Positions 1-9,625 of a stretch of 64,000 bases of DNA are shown in pieces (the stretch's first letter is position 1; each line of letters opens with the position of its first letter). Position numbers and translations under genes: made by a program. Origin of the DNA: Roseomonas genomospecies 6 (GTDB taxonomy: Bacteria > Pseudomonadota > Alphaproteobacteria > Azospirillales > Azospirillaceae); NCBI RefSeq assembly GCF_008365375.1, contig NZ_QOKW01000002.1:248001-312000 (forward strand), written 5' to 3'. Under the pieces are notes generated by a model, which was given only the letters and a program-made list of their open reading frames with translations, had not been told where the DNA came from and did not search any database.

Positions 1-188
1 AAGACCAGATCTGGCTGAAGGGCAATTACAGCTACGCCGGGAACACCAGCACGCCCGCCGACGGCCAATACAGCATCTGGCAGAAGGACGGCCACTATGT
101 CGTGACCTGGAACGCGGCGAACGACACCGGCTATCACGACCTGATCGTGAAGGGCGACAACCCGATGGGCGACATCTCCTTCTATTGA
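1..188 (+). CDS. 3' end of an unidentified protein (partial)
   Basis: An open frame entering from the left edge (first full codon at base 3) gives 61 residues before TGA at 186-188. The segment is rich in Trp, Tyr, Gly, Asn and Asp and ends GDISFY. It has the look of a beta-rich extracellular domain, but I do not recognise the family. A C-terminus with an acidic residue followed by hydrophobic ones is common in type I secretion substrates, and a type I secretion ATPase starts 80 bases downstream. A secreted cargo protein is therefore a reasonable but unproven inference. Confidence 0.6.
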   Translation, partial: DQIWLKGNYSYAGNTSTPADGQYSIWQKDGHYVVTWNAANDTGYHDLIVKGDNPMGDISFY

Positions 189-206
189 TGCGCCTGACGA
201 GGTCCC

Positions 207-240
207 GGGCGCGCCGTCCTTCCCGGCGCGCCCCTTCTCC
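207..240 (+). terminator. Intrinsic terminator-like hairpin
   Basis: A perfect 10-bp GC stem (207-216 with 224-233, 7-base loop) is followed by a pyrimidine-rich run. It lies just after the stop of the partial gene and before the ribosome binding site of the secretion ATPase, so it may attenuate rather than fully separate the two. Confidence 0.6.
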
Positions 241-268
241 CTTTCAAGACGACAGGAGCGCCCTTCCC

Positions 269-2005
269 ATGGCCGCAAGGGAATCCCGCCACACCCCTCC
301 AGCCCTGCGCGCGCTTCGGCGGCGCATCGGGACCGGCCTCGCCGCCGCGGGCGGGTTCAGCGTCTTCCTCGCCCTGATCCAACTGGCGATGCCGCTCTAC
401 ACGATGCAGGTCTACGACCGCGTGCTGGGCAGCCGCAGCGTGGAGACCCTGGTGGCCCTGTCGCTTCTGGCGCTGGGCTGCTTCGCCGTGTTCGGTCTGG
501 TCGAGGCCATCCGCGGGCGGCTGACCCAGGCCATGGGCCATCTGGCGGCCCGCAGCCTGACCATGGACGCGCTGGAGGCGTCGATGGGCGGCCTGCTGCG
601 CGGCGGCGGCAGCCGCCCGGCCCAGGTGCTGCGCGACGTGAACGAACTGCGCCAGTTCCTGTCCGGGCCGAGCATCACGGCACCGCTCGACGCCGCGCTC
701 AGCCTCGTCTTCCTGCTGTTCCTGACGCTCATCCACCCGCTCTACGGCCTCGTCTGCGGGGGCAGCATCCTGCTTCTGGTGGCGGTGAGCCTGCTGGGCC
801 GGATGCTGACCATGCCGGGCGCGGCGGCGGCCAACCGAGCCCTGTGCCGCCACGGCGCCGATGTCGAGGCCGCGTCCCACAGCGTGGAGGCCGTCGCCGC
901 CATGGGCATGATGGGCAACCTGCGGCGCCGCTGGGAGGCGGCGCAGGACGATCACCTGCGGCTGGTCAACGAGACCACCAGCCGGGCGCAGTCCGTCGCC
1001 TCGCTCGCCAAGGTCTGCCGCATGACGGCCCAGGTGGCGATCCTCGCCGCCGGCACCATGCTGGTGCTGGAACGGCAGGTGTCGCCGGGCAGCATGCTGG
1101 CCGCCTCCATCCTGATGGGCCGCGCGCTGGCCCCCTTCGAACAGTTGATCGACTCCTGGCGGAACTGGTCCTCGGCCCGCGAGAGTTTCCGCCGCCTGCG
1201 CGGCCTGTTCACGGCGGACGCGGCGTCCGGCACGGGTGCCCCCCTGCCCCGGCCCAGCGGGCATCTGCTGCTGGACCGCGTGACCTACGTCCCGCCGGGT
1301 GCGGACCGCCCGACGCTGCGCGGCATCTCCTTCTCGGTCGAACCGGGCGAGGCGGTGGGCATCGTCGGCCCCTCCGCGGCGGGCAAATCCACGCTGGCCC
1401 GCCTGCTGGTCGGCGTTCTGGAGCCGACCCAGGGCGGCGTCTATCTCGACGGCCACAACGTGTGGCGCTGGCGGCGCGACGACTGCGGTCGGCATGTCGG
1501 CTACCTGCCGCAGGGCGTCAGCCTGCTGGGCGGCACGGTGGAGGACAACATCGCCCGGCTGGGCGACCCCGACCCGGCGCTGGTGACCGCGGCGGCGCGG
1601 CGGGCCGGCGTGCACGAGATGATCGGGCGCCTTCCCGACGGCTACCGGACGGAGATCGGCGAGGGTGGCGCCCTTCTCTCCGGCGGGCAGAGGCAGCGCA
1701 TCGCGCTCGCCCGCGCACTCTACGGCGACCCCCGCCTGATCGTCCTCGACGAGCCCAACGCGAACCTGGACCAGTCCGGCGAGGCGGCGCTCCTGCAGGC
1801 CATCGCGGAGGCCAAGGCCGGCGGTGCCGCCGTGGTGGTGATCGCCCACCGCGCCTCCGTCCTCAACGCCGTGGACCGCATCGTCGTGCTGCGCGACGGC
1901 ATGATCGACCAGACCGCCACGCGGGCCGAAATGGTGCGGCGGATGGGCGCCGTCCCCGCCCCTGCTCCCGCCGCTGCCCCTGCTCCCGCCGCTGCCACCC
2001 TCTGA
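269..2005 (+). CDS. Type I secretion system permease/ATPase (PrtD/HlyB-like)
   Basis: Predicted inner membrane ABC exporter of a type I secretion system (578 aa). An N-terminal transmembrane ABC domain with the PrtD-like stretch PLYTMQVYDRVLGSRS (about residues 43-58) is followed by an ATPase domain. That domain has Walker A GPSAAGKS, the signature LSGGQRQRIALARAL and Walker B LIVLDEP. ATG 269 is preferred because AGGAG (254-258) sits 10 bases upstream; an in-frame ATG at 188 overlaps the previous stop and has no comparable site. The C-terminus ends in an Ala/Pro-rich tail. It is followed 14 bases later by its adaptor gene. No C39 peptidase domain precedes the membrane part, so cargo would use an uncleaved C-terminal signal. 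Confidence 0.9.
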   Translation: MAARESRHTPPALRALRRRIGTGLAAAGGFSVFLALIQLAMPLYTMQVYDRVLGSRSVETLVALSLLALGCFAVFGLVEAIRGRLTQAMGHLAARSLTMDALEASMGGLLRGGGSRPAQVLRDVNELRQFLSGPSITAPLDAALSLVFLLFLTLIHPLYGLVCGGSILLLVAVSLLGRMLTMPGAAAANRALCRHGADVEAASHSVEAVAAMGMMGNLRRRWEAAQDDHLRLVNETTSRAQSVASLAKVCRMTAQVAILAAGTMLVLERQVSPGSMLAASILMGRALAPFEQLIDSWRNWSSARESFRRLRGLFTADAASGTGAPLPRPSGHLLLDRVTYVPPGADRPTLRGISFSVEPGEAVGIVGPSAAGKSTLARLLVGVLEPTQGGVYLDGHNVWRWRRDDCGRHVGYLPQGVSLLGGTVEDNIARLGDPDPALVTAAARRAGVHEMIGRLPDGYRTEIGEGGALLSGGQRQRIALARALYGDPRLIVLDEPNANLDQSGEAALLQAIAEAKAGGAAVVVIAHRASVLNAVDRIVVLRDGMIDQTATRAEMVRRMGAVPAPAPAAAPAPAAATL

Positions 2006-2019
2006 CCGGAGATTTCGAC

Positions 2020-3357
2020 ATGACGGCAACCGACATGATCCTCAGCCGCCACACCATCCCGGCGGAGCCGCGCCACGCGGAGCCCTCCATCGCCGGGGCG
2101 GTCCGGGCGGGATGCGCGGTGATCGCCCTGGCGCTGGGCGCCGGGCTCGGCTGGGGCTTCCTGGCCCCGCTCGACGGCGCCGCCCACGCGCCGGGCACCG
2201 TGGTGGTGGACGGCAACCGCAAGACCGTCCAGCATCTGGAGGGCGGCATCGTCGCCGAACTGGCGGTGCGCGACGGCGACACGGTGGCCGCCGGCCAGAC
2301 CCTGCTCCGCCTGGAAGGGACGCAGAGCCGCGCCACGCTGGAGGAGCTGGTCAACGAACAGGCCGCCGCCCTGGTGCGCATGGCCCGCCTGCGCGCCGAG
2401 TACGCCGGGCAACGCGCCTTCTCCGTCCCCAAGGACATGGTGGACGGGGCACCCGCCGCCCGGCGCGCCCTGGCCGTGCAGCAACAGCTTTTCGCCGCCC
2501 GCTGGACCCGCCACGACGGCGAGATGGCCGTCCTGCGCGAACAGCGCCTCCAGGCCGAACGGGAGGTGACGGCCCATCGCGCCCAGGAAAGCTCGGCAGC
2601 GGAGCAGATCGTCTTCATCGAGGAGGAACTGGCCGGGGTGCTGGACCTGTTCAACAGGGGGCTGGAGCGCAAGACGCGGGTCCTGTCGCTGAAGCGGGCC
2701 ATGGCCGACCTGACGGGCACCCGCGATCAGGCCCGCGCCCGCGCCCTGCTGGCCGAGCAGGCCGTGGCGGTCGCCGATGTGCAGATCCATGCCAAGGAGA
2801 CGGCCCGCCGGTCCGACATCGCCGCGGACATGGAGGAGGCGCAGAACGCCCTGGACCAGACCGCCGCCCGCCTGAAGGCCGCCCGCGACGCGGTGGAGCG
2901 CACGGAGGTCCGCGCCCCCGTTCCGGGCCGCGTGGTCAAGCTGAACGTCTTCACCGTGGGCGGGGTGGTGAAGCCGGGCGAGCCGCTGATGGACATCGTT
3001 CCGGGCAGCGGCCCGCCGACCATCGAGGCGCGCATCGACCCGCTGGACATCGACGTGGTGAAGGCCGGCCAGACCGCGCAGGTCCGCCTCAGCGCCTTCT
3101 CGTCCCGCCGCACGCCGCCGATCGACGCCACCGTCCTGGACGTCTCCGCCGACCGTTTGACCGATCCCACGACCAACGCCCCCTACTTCGTGGCCCGCGT
3201 CCGTCCGCTGCCCGGCGCGCTGGAGCGCCTCGGCCCGGCGGCCCTGCATCCGGGCATGCCCGCGGACGTGTTGATCGCGACGGGCAAGCGCCGGGCCATC
3301 GACTATGTGCTGGCGCCGTTGCAGGACGCCATGGCTCACGCGCTGACCGAGGATTGA
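2020..3357 (+). CDS. HlyD-family type I secretion periplasmic adaptor
   Basis: Membrane fusion protein (445 aa) bridging the ABC exporter to an outer membrane TolC-type channel. It has a short cytoplasmic N-terminus, one membrane segment (about residues 27-48), a lipoyl-like half at GTVVVDGNRKTVQHLEGGIV, a long alpha-helical coiled coil (about 105-290) and a second lipoyl/beta-barrel half beginning near VRAPVPGRVVKLNVFTVGG. The start at 2020 follows CGGAG. It forms an operon with the ATPase (14-base gap). No TolC-family gene is present here, so the outer membrane component must be encoded elsewhere. Confidence 0.9.
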   Translation: MTATDMILSRHTIPAEPRHAEPSIAGAVRAGCAVIALALGAGLGWGFLAPLDGAAHAPGTVVVDGNRKTVQHLEGGIVAELAVRDGDTVAAGQTLLRLEGTQSRATLEELVNEQAAALVRMARLRAEYAGQRAFSVPKDMVDGAPAARRALAVQQQLFAARWTRHDGEMAVLREQRLQAEREVTAHRAQESSAAEQIVFIEEELAGVLDLFNRGLERKTRVLSLKRAMADLTGTRDQARARALLAEQAVAVADVQIHAKETARRSDIAADMEEAQNALDQTAARLKAARDAVERTEVRAPVPGRVVKLNVFTVGGVVKPGEPLMDIVPGSGPPTIEARIDPLDIDVVKAGQTAQVRLSAFSSRRTPPIDATVLDVSADRLTDPTTNAPYFVARVRPLPGALERLGPAALHPGMPADVLIATGKRRAIDYVLAPLQDAMAHALTED

Positions 3358-3435
3358 TCCGGTGGCGGGTGCCGCGCCGATCCCTCGGCCCATTGACATT
3401 TTCAATGGAGCCTCCGGGAAACCCGGCACGGTTCA

Positions 3436-3478
3436 GGCCGCTTGTCCCTTCCCCGGGGTGGGAGAGGGACAAGCGGCC
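3436..3478. terminator. Bidirectional terminator between convergent genes
   Basis: A perfect 14-bp inverted repeat (3436-3449 with 3465-3478) lies in the gap between the adaptor gene and the convergent glycosidase gene. There is no strong T tract, but position and stem strength fit a shared terminator. Confidence 0.6.
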
Positions 3479-3484
3479 AGCCCG

Positions 3485-4828
3485 TCAGGCGCCGGTGTGC
3501 AGGTCCAGCGGGTCGTGATGCAGCGCCGACGCATCGTGCGCGGCATCCGCCGGCTGAAGCTCCACCGCCGTCTGGGCGGCGAGCGCGGCCTCCACGGACG
3601 CGGCGGCGCCGTGGTCCACCGGTTGCGGCTGGGCCACCGTGTGGGACAGGACGTTGATGTCGCCCTCTCCCCCGTCCAACGCCAGGGCCTGGGCCTTCGC
3701 CGGGGACCAGGCGGCCTTGGCCGGGCTGCCGCCGCCGTCGAACAGGCCTTCCTTGATGGCGTTGTACTTGGTCTGGTCGACCGTCTGCCAATCGTCCTTC
3801 AGGATGCCGCCGGTGTCGCCCGAGTTCGGGTTCCACGACCAGTAGGTCCAGCTCGCCCCTTCCTTGCCGGCGCCCAGGTCGTTGGTGCCGTTGCCGTCCA
3901 GGTCGCCGTTCATGTAGTCGATGAGCTTGGCCATATAGGCCTTGTCCTGGTCGGTCTCCAGCTTGCCGCCGAACTCGCCCACCAGCACGGGGGCCTTGTT
4001 GTCCTTCAGCAGCCAGCCCCAGTTGTCGGTGTACTGGCCCGGCAGGTTGTTCGGATAGTCGCTGGCCTTGAACCACTCCATCTCATGGATGGACGGGCCG
4101 TAGGAGTGGACCGAGTAGACCAGCTTGTCCGGATGATCGAACTCGATCGGGCGGTCCTTGGCGCCGCGCAGGTTGCCGCCCCACCATTCCCACTGGTTCT
4201 CGTGGATCTCGACGCCCTCGACCAGCAGCAGCCAGTCCTTGTTCACGGACTGGATGGCGTTGCCGATGCGCTCCGCGGCCCAGGCCCAGTCGGTGGCTTT
4301 GTCGCCGCCGCCCCAGGTGGCCTGACCGTGCGGCTCGTTGTGCAGGTCGGCGCCGATGACCGTGTCGTTGCCCTTGTAGCGCTCGGCCAGCATCTTCCAG
4401 TTTTCGATCATCTTCGACTCCGGGTACTTGTCGTCGTACCACAGGCCGTTCTCGTTGGCCGACGCACCGTCGCTGGAGCGGTGGTGGTCGAGGATGACCT
4501 TCATGCCGATGCGCCCGGCGTAGTCGATCACCTTGTCCATGACCTCAAGCGGGGACTTGTTCGCGAGGTCGGGATTCTTGGAGGTGTCGATGCCCGTCGC
4601 CCGGTCGGCGTCCAGCGCCGCGTCGCTCCACGGCAGACGGATGGTGTTGAAGCCCAGCTCCTTCATCTGCTCCATCATCCCCCAGTAACCGCGCATGTCC
4701 ATGCCGTTGGGGTTGAAGACGAAGCCCTCTCCACCGAACCAGTTGACGCCGGTCAGCTTGACGTTCTGGCCCGACGAATCGACGATCTGGTTGCCGTCCG
4801 TGTGCAGGAAGCCCTTGGCGATGCTCAT
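3485..4828 (-). CDS. GH5-family glycoside hydrolase (endoglucanase-like), no signal peptide
   Basis: Predicted cellulase-type glycosidase (447 aa). The N-terminal half carries GH5 hallmarks: NTIRLPWSD (61-69), VILDHHRS (111-118), the acid/base motif LHNEPHG with E165, HSYGP (241-245) and nucleophile motif VLVGEFGG with E285. The catalytic domain ends near residue 365; an Ala/His/Asp-rich tail of about 80 residues follows. The ATG at 4828 starts the protein directly at the family core (MSIAKGF), so there is no Sec signal. Adjacent type I secretion genes make C-terminal-signal export plausible, with the tail as the signal. This is inference. Substrate (cellulose or another beta-glucan) cannot be settled from sequence. 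Confidence 0.88.
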   Translation of the reverse strand: MSIAKGFLHTDGNQIVDSSGQNVKLTGVNWFGGEGFVFNPNGMDMRGYWGMMEQMKELGFNTIRLPWSDAALDADRATGIDTSKNPDLANKSPLEVMDKVIDYAGRIGMKVILDHHRSSDGASANENGLWYDDKYPESKMIENWKMLAERYKGNDTVIGADLHNEPHGQATWGGGDKATDWAWAAERIGNAIQSVNKDWLLLVEGVEIHENQWEWWGGNLRGAKDRPIEFDHPDKLVYSVHSYGPSIHEMEWFKASDYPNNLPGQYTDNWGWLLKDNKAPVLVGEFGGKLETDQDKAYMAKLIDYMNGDLDGNGTNDLGAGKEGASWTYWSWNPNSGDTGGILKDDWQTVDQTKYNAIKEGLFDGGGSPAKAAWSPAKAQALALDGGEGDINVLSHTVAQPQPVDHGAAASVEAALAAQTAVELQPADAAHDASALHHDPLDLHTGA

Positions 4829-5149
4829 TGTTCTCAGCCCTCGTTGCCAATCGCGTTGGGCTGGAGGCTGGAGGCTTATGGTTAACGAAATATTGCCGGG
4901 AATGTCGGGCAATTGCTGCAATCCATGGCATGTGTGACCATGTCCGGAAGAATGGATTTCTGTGGCATTTGAGCCAATGGAGACGCGGCGAGTGCTTGCG
5001 CTGCTTTGAGGCTCTTTTGAAGCCGAATCGCATCTCCGGTCTGGGCGGGATGTGGAAGCGAAGGAGGATTACCGTTCAGCCTTTTGCGTGCGGCAGATTT
5101 TTGGGTTCTTCTGGCCTGATGGGGACGAATGGAGGGGGCAAGCGCCCCG
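4829..5149. other. Intergenic region upstream of the GH5 gene
   Basis: 321 bases of lower GC than the flanks. It must contain the promoter of the minus-strand glycosidase gene. I see no convincing -35/-10 pair, RNA gene or small ORF with a ribosome binding site. Confidence 0.5.
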
Positions 5150-6661
<1,512 letters not shown>

Positions 6662-6673
6662 GGGACGCAACTC

Positions 6674-7420
6674 CTAGGAAGCCGGACCGGTTCTCCGGCG
6701 TTGGGACAGGACATAGACGACGGCCAGCGTCGCGGCGAGGCTATACCAGGTGAAGGCGTATTGCGCGTGGTTGTTGGGCAGTTCGACCAGCGGCTGGATG
6801 CCGTTCAGCGGCGCGTTGCCGCGCGCCGGGTCGGGCGTGGCCTCCACCACCAGCGGGGCGACTCCCGCCAGCCCGGCGGAGGCCGCCATGGCCGGCGGGT
6901 CCAGCCGCATCCAGGCCTCCGCCCCCGGCCGGTTGGCCGGCTGGAGCCAGCCGGCGGGCTGCGGCAGACGGACCAGACCGGTGACGGTCACCGGCCCCTC
7001 GACACGGCTCTCCGGGCGGTTGGCCGCGGCGCGCTTGTCCAGGGGGAGGAAGCCGCGGTTGACCAGCACCACGCCGCCGCCATCGGCCTCCGGGCGTTGC
7101 AGCGGGGTCAGCAGCTCGTAGCCGACCTGCCCCTGCCGGGGGCGGGCGATCAGCAGCATCTCCTTGTCGTTCAGGAAGCGCCCGGTCACCGTCACCGGAC
7201 GGAACTCCAGCGCCTCCGGATCGGCGATGGAGGGTGGCAGCGGGACGGGGGCGGCGTGCAGGCGCTGCTCCACCCGGCGGACCAAATCCTCCTTCCATTC
7301 CAGCCGCTGCATCTGCCATGTGCCAAGCCCCAGCATGACCAGAACGGACGGCACGGTGATGAGCGTCGCCCACAGCGACGGGCGGAAGCGGCGGGGTGCG
7401 GCGGCGGTCATGGCGGTCAC
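6674..7420 (-). CDS. SURF1 family cytochrome oxidase biogenesis protein
   Basis: Predicted SURF1/Shy1 homologue (about 248 aa) helping insert heme a into cytochrome oxidase subunit I. The classic topology is visible: an N-terminal membrane helix, a large periplasmic domain with the family motifs LGTWQMQRLEWK, RPVTVTGRF and VNRGFLP, and a C-terminal helix beginning YAFTWYSLA. I place the start at GTG 7420, which overlaps the preceding stop as GTGA and has GGAGG 10 bases upstream; ATG 7411 is the alternative (245 aa). It lies in the oxidase operon where this family is expected. Confidence 0.9.
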   Translation of the reverse strand: MTAMTAAAPRRFRPSLWATLITVPSVLVMLGLGTWQMQRLEWKEDLVRRVEQRLHAAPVPLPPSIADPEALEFRPVTVTGRFLNDKEMLLIARPRQGQVGYELLTPLQRPEADGGGVVLVNRGFLPLDKRAAANRPESRVEGPVTVTGLVRLPQPAGWLQPANRPGAEAWMRLDPPAMAASAGLAGVAPLVVEATPDPARGNAPLNGIQPLVELPNNHAQYAFTWYSLAATLAVVYVLSQRRRTGPAS

Positions 7421-7791
7421 GCGTCCGGGTCCTCCAACTCGTTGCGGCGGTGGCGGTACTGGAGCGCCACGACATAGGCCTTCGCCGGGCGCAGCATGCC
7501 GAGCGCCAGCCCCAGCACAACGACGCTCCAAACGATGGCGTGCAGCCACAGCGGCCAATCCACCGACATCGACACCCACAGCGCCACCGGCACGACCAGG
7601 AAGCCCAGGATGAAGATCAGGAACACCGCCGGTCCGTCGCCGCTGTCCTGCCGGGCGAGGTTCAGGCCGCAGACCGCGCAGCGCTCGTTGACCGTCAGGT
7701 AACCCTGGAACAGCTTGCCCCGCCCGCAGCGCGGGCAGGCGCAGCGCAGGCCGGCGGTCAGCGGCGACAGGTTGGGATAGTAGGTGGACAA
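7417..7791 (-). CDS. DUF983 membrane protein
   Basis: Small membrane protein (124 aa) of the DUF983 family, commonly found in alphaproteobacterial cox operons. The N-terminus has CACPRCGRGKLF followed by CAVCGLN, a four-cysteine zinc-ribbon-like arrangement, and then two membrane helices. The start is assigned to TTG 7791 because GGAGG lies 8 bases upstream and the homologous region begins here; the next in-frame start is far upstream beyond a hairpin. It overlaps the SURF1 gene by the GTGA junction. Function is unknown; a link to oxidase assembly is inferred from context. Confidence 0.82.
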   Translation of the reverse strand: MSTYYPNLSPLTAGLRCACPRCGRGKLFQGYLTVNERCAVCGLNLARQDSGDGPAVFLIFILGFLVVPVALWVSMSVDWPLWLHAIVWSVVVLGLALGMLRPAKAYVVALQYRHRRNELEDPDA

Positions 7792-7819
7792 ATCACCCGC
7801 CTCCTCTTGGAACGGGAAA

Positions 7820-7845
7820 CCCTTCTCCCCGGCGGAGGAGAAGGG
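7820..7845 (-). terminator. Hairpin between ctaE and the DUF983 gene
   Basis: A 9-bp perfect stem (7820-7828 with 7837-7845, 8-base loop) lies in the 91-base gap within the oxidase operon. Without a T tract it may be a partial attenuator or mRNA-processing/stability element. It resembles the CCCTTCTCC-type palindromes seen elsewhere in the window. Confidence 0.4.
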
Positions 7846-7882
7846 CTTCACGAAGGGCTTCACAAGGCGACAGGGGGTTCGA

Positions 7883-8761
7883 TCAATGCCCGCTGGTGGC
7901 GCCCAGCGACCCCCACCAGTAGATCGACACGAACAGGAACAGCCACACCACGTCCACGAAGTGCCAGTACCAGGCCGCCGCCTCGAAGCCGAAATGGCTC
8001 TTCGGGGTGAAGTGGCCCTTCATGGTGCGGAACCAGCAGACCGCCAGGAAGATCGTCCCGACGATGACGTGGAAGCCGTGGAAGCCGGTCGCCATGTAGA
8101 AGGTGGACGGGTAGATGCCTTCCTTGAAGCCGAAGGCGGCGTGGGCGTACTCCCAACCCTGGAAGAAGGTGAACATCACGCCCAGCAGGACCGTCAGGCC
8201 CAGCGCGCGGGCCGCCTCGCTGTTGCGCCCCTCCAGAATGGCGTGGTGCGCCCAGGTGACGGTGACGCCCGACAGCAGCAGGATCAGCGTCATCATCAGC
8301 GGCAGGTGGAAGGTTTCCAGCACCGTGATGTTCGGCGGCGGCCAGACGCCCTGCGGGTTCTCGGCGAACACCTTCGGGTAGAGCGCCGCGTCGTAGAAGG
8401 CCCAGAAGAAGGCGGCGAAGAACATCACCTCCGACGCGATGAACAGCGCCATGCCGTAACGCAGGCCGATCTTCACCACCGGGGTGTGCGCCTTCTCGCG
8501 CACCGCCTCCTTGATGACGTCGCGCCACCAGCCGAACATCACGGCCAGCACGGACGCGAAACCGAGCGCGGCCAGCAGCCAGCCCCCGTCGTGCATGTAG
8601 ATGACCATGCCCGTCGCGAACAGACCGGCCGCGAAGGCGCCCAGAAGGGGCCAGGGGCTGGGCTTCACCAGATGGTAGGGATGCGGTATGCCCGCCTCTT
8701 CGCCCGCGCCGTGCGCGGAGGCTGGGGGGTGCGGCATATGCGCGTGCGTGATGTCGGCCAT
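7883..8761 (-). CDS. ctaE: Cytochrome c oxidase subunit III
   Basis: Subunit III of the aa3-type heme-copper oxidase (292 aa), an inner membrane protein with seven predicted helices. Family landmarks include PYHLVKPSPWP near the N-terminus, FFAAFFWAF, THAHMP and WAHHAILEG, and the C-terminal HFVDVVWLFLF. It has no redox centre but stabilises the catalytic core. The ATG at 8761 gives the normal length for the alphaproteobacterial protein. It follows ctaG by about 70 bases in the operon, the usual order in this class. Confidence 0.97.
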   Translation of the reverse strand: MADITHAHMPHPPASAHGAGEEAGIPHPYHLVKPSPWPLLGAFAAGLFATGMVIYMHDGGWLLAALGFASVLAVMFGWWRDVIKEAVREKAHTPVVKIGLRYGMALFIASEVMFFAAFFWAFYDAALYPKVFAENPQGVWPPPNITVLETFHLPLMMTLILLLSGVTVTWAHHAILEGRNSEAARALGLTVLLGVMFTFFQGWEYAHAAFGFKEGIYPSTFYMATGFHGFHVIVGTIFLAVCWFRTMKGHFTPKSHFGFEAAAWYWHFVDVVWLFLFVSIYWWGSLGATSGH

Positions 8762-8832
8762 CGTCTCTTTCCAACCCCGGTTTGTTTCGCCCGATTTCTT
8801 CGCTCAGACTGTCTCTTTTTTTAAAGGCGCCC

Positions 8833-9453
8833 TCAGTTCGCCGCCGTGCCGGTGCTCGTCGCACCCGTCGCCTGGGCGGCGTGCTGCGCCAGCACCTGAT
8901 TCTCGTCCTTGGCACGGAAGAAGGTGTAGGACAGGGTGATGGTGGTCACGTCCTCCATCGCCGGGTCCTCGGCCAGCGCCGGATCGACGAAGAAGGCCAC
9001 CGGCATGTCCACCGACTGTCCGGGCTCCAGCACCTGCTCGGTGAAGCAGAAGCACTCGATCTTGTTGAAGTACTTGCCCGCCTTGTCCGGCGTGACGTTG
9101 TAGAGCGCGGTGCCCACCGTGGGGCGGTCCGCCCGGTTCGCGGCCTGATAGGCGGCCAGCCCCATCTCGCCCAGCTTCACCGTCAGCTCCCGCTGCTCCG
9201 GCTTGAAGCGCCAGGGCAGCGCGTTGTTCACGTCGGCGTTGAAGCGGACCTTGATGACGCGGTCCACTTGGCGTTCGGGAGCGGCATCGGCCCGCTGGGT
9301 GGTGCCGCCGAAGCCGGTCACCTGGCAGAACAGCGCGTAGAGCGGCACCGAGGCGTAGGCCAGCCCGACCATCCCGAAGACGAGGCCGAACAGCCCGCCC
9401 AGGAACAGTCGGTTCTTCCGCTTCAGCCGGTCATTCTTGGGTCTGTCGCTCAT
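8833..9453 (-). CDS. ctaG: Cytochrome c oxidase assembly protein CtaG/Cox11
   Basis: Copper chaperone (206 aa) for the CuB site of subunit I. It is a single-pass membrane protein with a periplasmic immunoglobulin-like domain. The membrane helix is at about residues 15-37, followed by YALFCQVTGFGG with a conserved cysteine and later KIECFCFTEQ, the Cys-x-Cys copper-binding motif of Cox11. The second methionine (ATG 9453) is used; a GTG directly before it is in frame. It lies between the small membrane gene and ctaE, as in other alphaproteobacteria. Confidence 0.95.
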   Translation of the reverse strand: MSDRPKNDRLKRKNRLFLGGLFGLVFGMVGLAYASVPLYALFCQVTGFGGTTQRADAAPERQVDRVIKVRFNADVNNALPWRFKPEQRELTVKLGEMGLAAYQAANRADRPTVGTALYNVTPDKAGKYFNKIECFCFTEQVLEPGQSVDMPVAFFVDPALAEDPAMEDVTTITLSYTFFRAKDENQVLAQHAAQATGATSTGTAAN

Positions 9454-9490
9454 CACGCTGTGCCCTCCCCTGCCGTTCCGGTCGCGGCGG

Positions 9491-9625
9491 TCAGTGCCCG
9501 CCCATCCGCACCAGCGTGATGACGTAAAACATCACCACCAGCCCGATCAGCGCGGCCAGGACCGCGTAGTTGCGCCCGCGCAGCCGCTTGCGGCGCTCCT
9601 CGTGGGATTCGTCCATGATCGTCAT
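9491..9625 (-). CDS. Small single-pass membrane protein of the cox operon (CoxF-like)
   Basis: A 44-residue protein with a charged N-terminus ([11 protein letters not shown]) and one membrane helix (about residues 22-40), ending RMGGH. Its ATG overlaps the ctaB stop as ATGA, indicating translational coupling. Small proteins of this type are found between ctaB and ctaG in many alphaproteobacteria, where they are sometimes named CoxF. The naming here rests on size, topology and position, not on a database match. ATG 9616 is an alternative start. Confidence 0.75.
   Translation of the reverse strand: MTIMDESHEERRKRLRGRNYAVLAALIGLVVMFYVITLVRMGGH

Noticed and set aside
182..3429. Very long open frames antisense to the type I secretion genes, and the long 5' extension of the adaptor frame
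   Set aside because: They are composition artefacts of GC-rich DNA. Their products are Arg/Gly/Ala/His-rich with no family motifs, while the plus-strand frames carry complete ABC and HlyD signatures.
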